NCBI GenBank assembly: GCA_040901495.1
Contig: JBBDYO010000057.1
Location: 1 to 18,818 of the forward strand
Origin: VRUE01 sp040901495
GTDB taxonomy: Bacteria; Actinomycetota; Thermoleophilia; Solirubrobacterales; 70-9
Length of the DNA: 18,818 nucleotides
Reading direction: 5' to 3'
Numbering within the stretch: the stretch's first letter is position 1; the number at the start of each line of letters is the position of its first letter. Positions 13,500-18,818 of this stretch are shown here, one piece after another. A program made the translations under genes and the position numbers. The notes beneath the pieces are model-generated. The model ran no database searches and was not told the DNA's origin. It was given only the letters and a program-made list of their open reading frames with translations.

Positions 13500-14672
13500 T
13501 CAGGCCCGAAAGTCGATGCGCTTCTTGTAGGCGTCGACGGCGGCGTGGACGTCGTCGATGTGATCGCCGCCGAACTTCTCCCTGTAGCAGCGGGCAAGGG
13601 CGAGGCAGACCATCGCCTCGGCGACGACCGCCGCGGCCGGGACCACGGTCGAGTCGGTGCGCTCGCGCAGCGCCTGCGCGGGCTCCTTGGTCTCGGTGTC
13701 GACCGAGCGAAGCGGCTTGGTCAGGGTGGAGATCGGCTTGATCGCGGCCCGCACCGAGAGCGGCAGGCCGTTGGTCATCCCGCCCTCGAGGCCGCCGGCG
13801 TGGTTGGTCTCGCGGAAGTAGCCGCGCTCCTCCGACCAGAAGATCTCATCGTGGGCATCGGAGCCGGGCCGTCCGGCGACGTCCCACGCTTCGCCAATCG
13901 CGACCCCCTTGACCGACTGGATCGAGGCCACGGCACCGGCCAGCCGCCCGTCGAGCCGGTCTTCCCAGGAGATGTGGGATCCCAGCCCGGGAACGAGGCC
14001 GAAGGCCAGCACCTCGAAGCTGCCGCCGAGGCTCTCGTTCGCCTTGCGCAGGCGATTGATCTCCTCGACCATCGTGGCGCTGGCCTCGGAGTCGAGGCAG
14101 CGCACCGGGTCGTCGTCCACACCAGCGAAGTCGCCGGCCTCGAGGCCGGGGCGCTCTGGCGCCTTCACCGAGGCGATCTGGATCACGTGGCTGTGAACGC
14201 TCACCCCTAGCGCGGAGAGAAAGCTGCGGGCCAACGCACCGGCGGCGACCCGCGCCGCCGTCTCGCGAGCGCTGGCCCGCTCGAGGACGTTGCGGATGTC
14301 GGTGTGACCGTATTTCTGGGCGCCGACCAGGTCGGCGTGGCCCGGACGGGGCAGGTGGACCTCGTCGGGCTCGAACCCCTCGACCGGCCAGGGGTTCATC
14401 CGCTCCTCCCAGTTGGCGTAGTCGCGGTTGGCGACCAGGACCGCGATCGGGCTGCCGAGCGTGTGGCCGTGGCGGACCCCGGAGCGGACCTCAACCGAGT
14501 CCGACTCGATCTTCATCCGGCCGCCGCGCCCGTGCCCTAGCTGGCGACGCGCCATGTCGCGGTCGAGCGCCTCGCGGTCGAGCTCCAGCCCAGCGGGCAT
14601 GCCCTCGACGATCGCGACCAGGCCGGGGCCGTGCGACTCGCCTGCGGTCGTGAAGCGAAAGCTGCTGCTCAT
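13500..14672 (-). CDS. aroC: Chorismate synthase
   Basis: AroC converts EPSP to chorismate, the last shikimate step, using reduced FMN. The 390-residue length is normal. GESHG (11-15) carries the first conserved His. The RPGHADLVGAQKYG block at 109-122 has the second (His112), and GHTDIRNVLERASARETAAR is the family signature. The C-terminal part includes DSTVVPAAAVVAEAMV, also typical. It starts 21 bp after the aroE stop without an obvious ribosome site. Its TGA is four bases before the GTG of the fused aroKB gene. No flavin reductase is encoded nearby, so reduced flavin must come from elsewhere. Confidence 0.97.
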   Translation of the reverse strand: MSSSFRFTTAGESHGPGLVAIVEGMPAGLELDREALDRDMARRQLGHGRGGRMKIESDSVEVRSGVRHGHTLGSPIAVLVANRDYANWEERMNPWPVEGFEPDEVHLPRPGHADLVGAQKYGHTDIRNVLERASARETAARVAAGALARSFLSALGVSVHSHVIQIASVKAPERPGLEAGDFAGVDDDPVRCLDSEASATMVEEINRLRKANESLGGSFEVLAFGLVPGLGSHISWEDRLDGRLAGAVASIQSVKGVAIGEAWDVAGRPGSDAHDEIFWSEERGYFRETNHAGGLEGGMTNGLPLSVRAAIKPISTLTKPLRSVDTETKEPAQALRERTDSTVVPAAAVVAEAMVCLALARCYREKFGGDHIDDVHAAVDAYKKRIDFRA

Positions 14673-14693
14673 GGCGCCTAGGCTATCGGCGAA

Positions 14694-15491
14694 CTATGAG
14701 CCGCGCGCCGCTGCCCGCATCGCGTCGAGCGGCGCCTCCCGCCCGGTCCAGATTTGAAACGAGAGGCCGCCCTGGCGGACCAGTACCTCGACCCCGTCGA
14801 CGATTTGGGCCCCCCCCTCCCCGGCGGCGGCCAGCAACGGCGTCCGCTCATCGCCGTAGACCATGTCGACGACCGTCTGCCCGGGCGTGAAGCCGTCCCG
14901 ACTCAACGGCAGCTCCGAGAAGGGGTCCTCGCTGCGCAGGCCAACCGCGGTCGAGTTGACGATCAGTCCGTAGGCGCCCTGGTCGGGGGCGGCCCCTGCT
15001 GGGCGGCCGCCCAGCTCCTCGCAGAGGTTGACCGATCTCAGCTCGGTCCGGTTCCAGACATCGACCTCGGCTCCCTCGCGGGTCAGAGCCCAGACCACCG
15101 CCCGCGCCGCGCCGCCCGCGCCGAGGACGAGGGTTCGCACTCCCCGCGGCGAGTCGGACAGGGCATCCAGCAGGCCCTGGGCATCGGTGTTCTCGGCACG
15201 CACCTCGCCCTCCGCGAAGCTCAGCGTGTTGGCGGCCCCGATCTCACGCGCGGTCTCGGAGACCGTGTCGGCAAGCGCCAGCGCCGCCCCCTTGTGGGGG
15301 ACGGTGACGTTGGCCCCGGCGAACCCCTCCCCCGCCATCGCCCGCACCCGCCCCTCGAACTCGTCGGGCGCGACGTCGATCGCCTCATAGCTCCATTCCT
15401 CCGCCAAGCCCAGCAGGGCGAACGCGGCGTTGTGCATTGCGGGGGAGCGGGAATGGCTTACCGGGTGCCCGAGAACGGCAAGCCGCGGCAT
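14694..15491 (-). CDS. aroE: Shikimate dehydrogenase
   Basis: AroE reduces 3-dehydroshikimate to shikimate with NADPH. The 265-residue product has the shikimate-binding SHSRSPAMHN near the N-terminus, the catalytic Lys in NVTVPHKG and Asp in ENTDAQG. The dinucleotide loop is GAGGAARAV, followed by NRTELR, which reads the NADP phosphate. The end, VLVRQGGLSFQIWTG, is typical. The open frame extends to 15554, but the ATG at 15491 begins directly with the PRLAVLGHPVSHS fold start, and it lies one base after the mltG stop (TGA-G-ATG). The upstream extension is therefore rejected. Confidence 0.96.
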   Translation of the reverse strand: MPRLAVLGHPVSHSRSPAMHNAAFALLGLAEEWSYEAIDVAPDEFEGRVRAMAGEGFAGANVTVPHKGAALALADTVSETAREIGAANTLSFAEGEVRAENTDAQGLLDALSDSPRGVRTLVLGAGGAARAVVWALTREGAEVDVWNRTELRSVNLCEELGGRPAGAAPDQGAYGLIVNSTAVGLRSEDPFSELPLSRDGFTPGQTVVDMVYGDERTPLLAAAGEGGAQIVDGVEVLVRQGGLSFQIWTGREAPLDAMRAAARGS

Positions 15492-15492
15492 C

Positions 15493-16818
15493 TCAGCAGG
15501 AATCCGGGGATTCGCCGCCCGCCGCTTCGCGGGCCTCGTTGTAGCGAGCGACATCGGCTTGGAACTGGGCGTCGGTCGTGGAGAACGAGTGTTCTCCGCA
15601 CGTCCCCGGCTCGACCACGTAGTAGAGGTAGTCGACTTTGGCGGGGCGGGCGGCGGCTTCGAGCGAGGCGAGGCCCGGGCTGCCGATCGGCCCCGGCGGC
15701 AGGCCGCCGTTGAGCCGGGTGTTGTAGGGGGAGTCGACGGCCAGCTCCGATTCGGTCAGCGGCTGGTCGTAGTTGCCGGTGGCGAAGCGGATCGTCGCGT
15801 CGATGCCGAGCGGGATCCCTTCGTGGAGGCGGTTGTAGATGACGGCGGCGACCAGCGGCCGCTCGCTGTCGATCTGGGCCTCGCGCTCGACCATCGAGGC
15901 GATCGTCACCACGTCGTAGACGGTCAGGTTCTTGGAGCGCGCGTAGCCCATGTCCACGCCCTTGATGCGCCGCTTGAAGTCCTCAAGCTGGAGCTGGACG
16001 AGGTCGTCCACCGGCGCCTTTGCCTTCAGCTCGAAGGTATCCGGGAAGAGGAAGCCCTCCAGGCTCTTTGCGCCCTTCCCGCCGTATTTGGCGGGGTCGA
16101 GGTACCTGGAGCTGACGCTGGCTTCCATGTAGTCGCCGCTGAGGCCGACTTCCTCGGCCACCCCCGCCGTCTCTTCGCGGCTGTAGCCCTCGGGAATGGT
16201 CACCGTCGTGGTGGCCTTGACGGGTGCGGTCGACAGGGCGTCGATCGCGGCGCCGTAGCTCATCCCGCTGGCCAGGACGTACTGGCCCGGGTAGAGATCG
16301 GAGCGCTTGCCGGCCAGGGTGACCCGAACCTGAAACAGCGTCGAGCTGGAGACGACCCCCTCGCGGTCGAGCAGGTCACCCACTTCGGCCACGCTCGCCC
16401 CCTTCGGGACCGTGATCGTGACTTTGCCCGAGCCGTCACCCTGGAAAGGCTGGAAGAGGGACACGAGGAACCAGAGGCCGACTATCGCGGCTATGGCGCC
16501 GACGATGCGCAACGGGTGCCGGCGAGCGGCCGCGAAGGCGCCGCCGCCATTCCCGGGGCCCGGTGGTGGAGGCGGGGGTGGCGCCTCGGCCGGCGGCTCG
16601 TCCCAGAACTCCGCCTCGGCACTGCGCGGCGGTGGAGGTGGGACGGCGGGCGGATCCTCTGCCGGGGGAGCGACCGCATCCTCCTCGACGTGCTTTGCCT
16701 CGCGCGCCTGACGGCGCTCTTCCCGCTCTTTCCTGCGCCGCTCCCGCTCGATGGCGGCGGGGTCGCTCGCATCGGCGAATGCATCGCCGGAGAGCCAGTC
16801 CTTGGACTCGTCACTCAT
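15493..16818 (-). CDS. mltG: Endolytic murein transglycosylase MltG (YceG-like)
   Basis: MltG cuts nascent peptidoglycan strands and is thought to set glycan length. The 441-residue protein has a long hydrophilic N-terminus, with Arg/Glu-rich helical residues 22-48 and a proline-rich run at about 51-88. One membrane span lies at about 104-123, followed by an extracellular part. That part contains a LysM-like region (130-200) and the YceG catalytic domain with VTIASMVEREA, where Glu311 is the catalytic acid, and the YNTRLNGGLPPGPIGSPG signature near 365-382. The ATG at 16818 has a good GAGGGAG site six bases upstream, so it is preferred over an in-frame TTG at 16833. The gene overlaps the ruvX stop by 8 bp and is followed after one base by aroE. 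Confidence 0.94.
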   Translation of the reverse strand: MSDESKDWLSGDAFADASDPAAIERERRRKEREERRQAREAKHVEEDAVAPPAEDPPAVPPPPPRSAEAEFWDEPPAEAPPPPPPPGPGNGGGAFAAARRHPLRIVGAIAAIVGLWFLVSLFQPFQGDGSGKVTITVPKGASVAEVGDLLDREGVVSSSTLFQVRVTLAGKRSDLYPGQYVLASGMSYGAAIDALSTAPVKATTTVTIPEGYSREETAGVAEEVGLSGDYMEASVSSRYLDPAKYGGKGAKSLEGFLFPDTFELKAKAPVDDLVQLQLEDFKRRIKGVDMGYARSKNLTVYDVVTIASMVEREAQIDSERPLVAAVIYNRLHEGIPLGIDATIRFATGNYDQPLTESELAVDSPYNTRLNGGLPPGPIGSPGLASLEAAARPAKVDYLYYVVEPGTCGEHSFSTTDAQFQADVARYNEAREAAGGESPDSC

Positions 16819-17215
16819 CGTCGTCTCCCTCAATCGCCGCCTGCCCCATCAGATAGGCCTGCAAGAGGTGCGCGGCGGCCAGCGAATCGGGGGGGGCCGT
16901 CGCGCCCGCGCGACGGCTTGCCTCTGCCATACGAGTAGTCAAGCGCTCATCGTAGGTCTCGACCGGGACGTCGAGAATGGCTTCGAGTTCGCCGCAGAAC
17001 GTCCTCGCCAGTTCCGCCTGGGACCCCTCCTCGCCGCTGAGATGCAGCGGCAGCCCCACCACGACGCGCTCGACGTCGTAGGCGTCCACCATCTCCGCCA
17101 CCGAGCGAGGCTCAGGCGGTTCAATCGTCGGCAGCGGCGTCGCCAGAGTGCCGCTCGGGTCGGAGATCGCGCAGCCGATCCGAGCCGTCCCATGGTCCAG
17201 GGCAAGCACGCGCAT
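16811..17215 (-). CDS. ruvX: RuvX/YqgF family RNase H-fold protein, pre-16S rRNA nuclease
   Basis: RuvX (YqgF) is an RNase H-fold nuclease implicated in 16S rRNA 5' maturation; a Holliday-junction role has also been proposed. The 134-residue protein shows MRVLALDHGTARIGCAISD with active-site Asp7. VVVGLPLHLSGEEGSQA lies at about 52-68, YDERLTT at 88-94, and DSLAAAHLLQAYL at about 109-121 with the last acidic residue. It begins 23 bp after alaS and overlaps mltG by 8 bp. The alaS-ruvX-mltG order is widely conserved and supports the call. Confidence 0.94.
   Translation of the reverse strand: MRVLALDHGTARIGCAISDPSGTLATPLPTIEPPEPRSVAEMVDAYDVERVVVGLPLHLSGEEGSQAELARTFCGELEAILDVPVETYDERLTTRMAEASRRAGATAPPDSLAAAHLLQAYLMGQAAIEGDDDE
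16825..16831 (-). promoter_or_regulatory. Ribosome binding site of mltG, inside the ruvX 3' end
   Basis: The minus strand reads GAGGGAG six bases before the ATG at 16818, within the last codons of ruvX. It decides the mltG start in favour of ATG 16818 over the upstream TTG. Confidence 0.65.
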
Positions 17216-17238
17216 CTAACCGATCGCCTTCGGCGCCA

Positions 17239-18818
17239 CTAACCCAGGCCCCGCTCAATTGCCTCTCGCGCCACCGCGAGCGCCTCGTCGAGCTTCGCGC
17301 CATCCTTGCCGCCCGCCTGCGCCATGTCATCGCGACCGCCCCCACCACCTCCGACGATCGGCGCCGCCTCGCGAATTATCGCCGCGGCGGAGAGCCCTCG
17401 AGACACCGCGGCCTTGGAGACAAGGACGATGAGGCTGACCCTGTCGCCGTCGGCGCCGCCGAGCACCACCGCGGACTCCTCACCCAGCTTCGACCGGACT
17501 CGGCTGCCGAGGTCCAGCAGCTGCTTCTGGTCGGCAAGCGATGCGCGCGCGGACACCACCGCCACCCCGCCGACCTCCTCCGCCGCGGCGGCAAGCTGCT
17601 CGGACTCCTCGGTCAGCTGCTGCTTCTCGGCCTGCTTGGCGCCCTCGCCCGCCTCGCGCAGGCGCTCGGCGGCCCGTCGCGCCCCGGTCAGCGGGTCCTG
17701 GGGGTTGCCCAGCAGCTTGCCGACCTCGCGCAGGCTCTCCTCCTGGGCTCGGAACCAGTCGATCGCGGCGGGGCCGCTCAGCGCCTCGATGCGCCGCACG
17801 TTCGCGGCGCTCGAGCCCTCAGAGGCGATCTTGAAGATCCCGAGCTCGGCCGTGCTGGCGACGTGAGTCCCTCCGCACAGCTCTCGCGAAACGCCGTCGA
17901 CCTCGACCACGCGCACCCACTCGCCGTATTTCTCCCCGAACAGCGCCATTGCGCCGAGCTTCTCGGCCTCGACCCGCTCCATCTCGAGCCAGCGCACGGG
18001 GCGACTCTCCTTGATCCACTCGTTGACCTGCGCCTCGATCGCGCCCAACTCCTCGGGGCCAAGCGCCTGTCCATGGGTGAAGTCGAAGCGGAGCTTGTCG
18101 GGGCGGACAGCCGAGCCCGCCTGCCGCACGTGGTCGCCAAGGCGCTGCCTCAGGGCGGCGTGCAAAAGATGGGTTGCGGTGTGATTGCGCATCGTCGCGT
18201 GCCGCGCCCCGTGGTCGACCTCTGCCTCTATAGCCGTATCGGCCTCAACCTGGCCACTGGCCAGCTCCACCTCCAGCGCCTGGTCTTCGCCGACCCGGTA
18301 GACGTCGAGCACCTTCGCCTCCCCCCCGTCCCAGCGCAGGACCCCGGAGTCGGCGACCTGACCGCCGCCCTCGGCATAGAACGGGCTCTGCTCCAGCTTG
18401 ACCAGCGCCCTTCCGTCGTCGGACTCGACCGCCGCGACACCGGTCGTCGCACGCAGGGTCTCGTAGCCGACGAAGCGACTCGGCGGCGACTCGGCGGCGA
18501 AGGCCATCACCTTGCCGTGACGGTTCTCGGAGCCGTGCGCTGTGGCCGCACCGGTGCGAGCCCGCTGGCGCTGCTCCTCCATCAGCTCCTCGAAGCCGGA
18601 GTCATCGACTGAGAGCCCCTGCTCGGCCAGAAGCTCCTTGGTGAGGTCGTAGGGGAAGCCGAAGGTGTCGTGCAGCTTGAAGGCGTCGGCAGCGTTGATC
18701 CAGGAGGTCCCGGCGTCCTTCGCCTCACCGATCAACTTCTCCAGCAGCTCTGTGCCGCGCTCCAGCGTGCGGCCGAAGCTCTCCTCCTCGTCGCCGACCC
18801 AGCGGGCGATCGTCTCGC
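17239..18818 (-). CDS. alaS: Alanyl-tRNA synthetase, C-terminal part
   Basis: AlaRS charges tRNA-Ala. The frame is open to the window edge, giving about 525 codons. The N-terminal catalytic domain is mostly outside. Visible first is the end of the aminoacylation/tRNA-recognition part (DTFGFPYDLTKELLAEQG). Next comes the editing domain with HTATHLLH (HxxxH) and CGGTH (CxxxH), which bind zinc and hydrolyse Ser- and Gly-tRNA-Ala. The coiled-coil linker (KQAEKQQLTEESEQ) follows, then the C-terminal DHHA1 domain with its glycine run in PIVGGGGGGRDDMAQAGG. All are intact. The TAG at 17239 lies 23 bp before ruvX. An internal TTG at 18735 is not a start, because the frame continues upstream with AlaRS-like sequence. 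Confidence 0.96.
   Translation of the reverse strand, partial: ETIARWVGDEEESFGRTLERGTELLEKLIGEAKDAGTSWINAADAFKLHDTFGFPYDLTKELLAEQGLSVDDSGFEELMEEQRQRARTGAATAHGSENRHGKVMAFAAESPPSRFVGYETLRATTGVAAVESDDGRALVKLEQSPFYAEGGGQVADSGVLRWDGGEAKVLDVYRVGEDQALEVELASGQVEADTAIEAEVDHGARHATMRNHTATHLLHAALRQRLGDHVRQAGSAVRPDKLRFDFTHGQALGPEELGAIEAQVNEWIKESRPVRWLEMERVEAEKLGAMALFGEKYGEWVRVVEVDGVSRELCGGTHVASTAELGIFKIASEGSSAANVRRIEALSGPAAIDWFRAQEESLREVGKLLGNPQDPLTGARRAAERLREAGEGAKQAEKQQLTEESEQLAAAAEEVGGVAVVSARASLADQKQLLDLGSRVRSKLGEESAVVLGGADGDRVSLIVLVSKAAVSRGLSAAAIIREAAPIVGGGGGGRDDMAQAGGKDGAKLDEALAVAREAIERGLG

Noticed and set aside
13496..13597. N-terminal extension of aroKB to 13597
   Set aside because: It lies fully within the 3' end of aroC and is low-complexity Thr/Ser/Pro. 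The kinase fold starts just after GTG 13495.
15430..16938. Plus-strand open frame of 502 residues opposite mltG
   Set aside because: It is antisense to mltG, which has all family motifs. The frame is long only because stop codons are rare at this GC content.

Overview
The window is high-GC bacterial chromosome. Gene content and order point to the Actinomycetota. The order alaS-ruvX-mltG-aroE-aroC-aroK/B-aroQ-M24 peptidase, then efp-nusB further along, matches the mycobacterial/actinobacterial arrangement. The fused AroK-AroB, the unusual AroQ N-terminus and the small secreted two-cysteine protein suggest a deep-branching class such as Thermoleophilia (Solirubrobacterales-like). That class assignment is an inference from remembered protein families, not a search result. 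Almost everything is on the minus strand; only two genes (6809-7285 and 8220-9269) are on the plus strand.

Right part (10453-18818, minus strand, transcribed right to left): a tightly packed operon running alaS (5' end outside the window), ruvX, mltG, aroE, aroC, an aroK-aroB fusion, aroQ and an M24 Xaa-Pro-type peptidase. Junctions are 23, -8, 1, 21, 4, -4 and -4 bp. The four aro genes cover dehydroquinate synthesis, dehydration, shikimate dehydrogenation, shikimate phosphorylation and chorismate synthesis. Only DAHP synthase and EPSP synthase of the seven-step shikimate pathway are missing here. A membrane GGDEF diguanylate cyclase follows 33 bp after the peptidase.

Middle (6748-10452): an accessory block that separates the M24 peptidase from efp, which are close neighbours in mycobacteria. 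It holds the GGDEF protein (-), an M42 metallo-aminopeptidase (+) that overlaps it tail-to-tail, an SDR oxidoreductase (-) divergent from the M42 gene across a CTAG-rich palindromic region, and a small secreted protein (+).

Left-middle (2701-6747, minus): a second housekeeping operon, efp-nusB-xseB-like-ispA-dxs. It links translation elongation and antitermination with isoprenoid precursor synthesis (DXP synthase and a short-chain prenyl diphosphate synthase). A hairpin-rich gap after dxs is followed by a DUF6941-like gene (2008-2436).

Left end (1-1762, minus): the N-terminal 587 codons of a secreted RCC1-type beta-propeller repeat protein, cut off by the window edge. It has a strong Shine-Dalgarno site and a GTG start, and is preceded by three copies of an 11-bp direct repeat. 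It has nine repeat units in the window, each with a pair of cysteines.

No tRNA, rRNA, CRISPR array, insertion sequence or phage gene was recognised. The window is mostly conserved core metabolism. The least explained parts are the RCC1 gene with its upstream repeats, the block inserted between the M24 peptidase and efp, and the CTAG palindromes.
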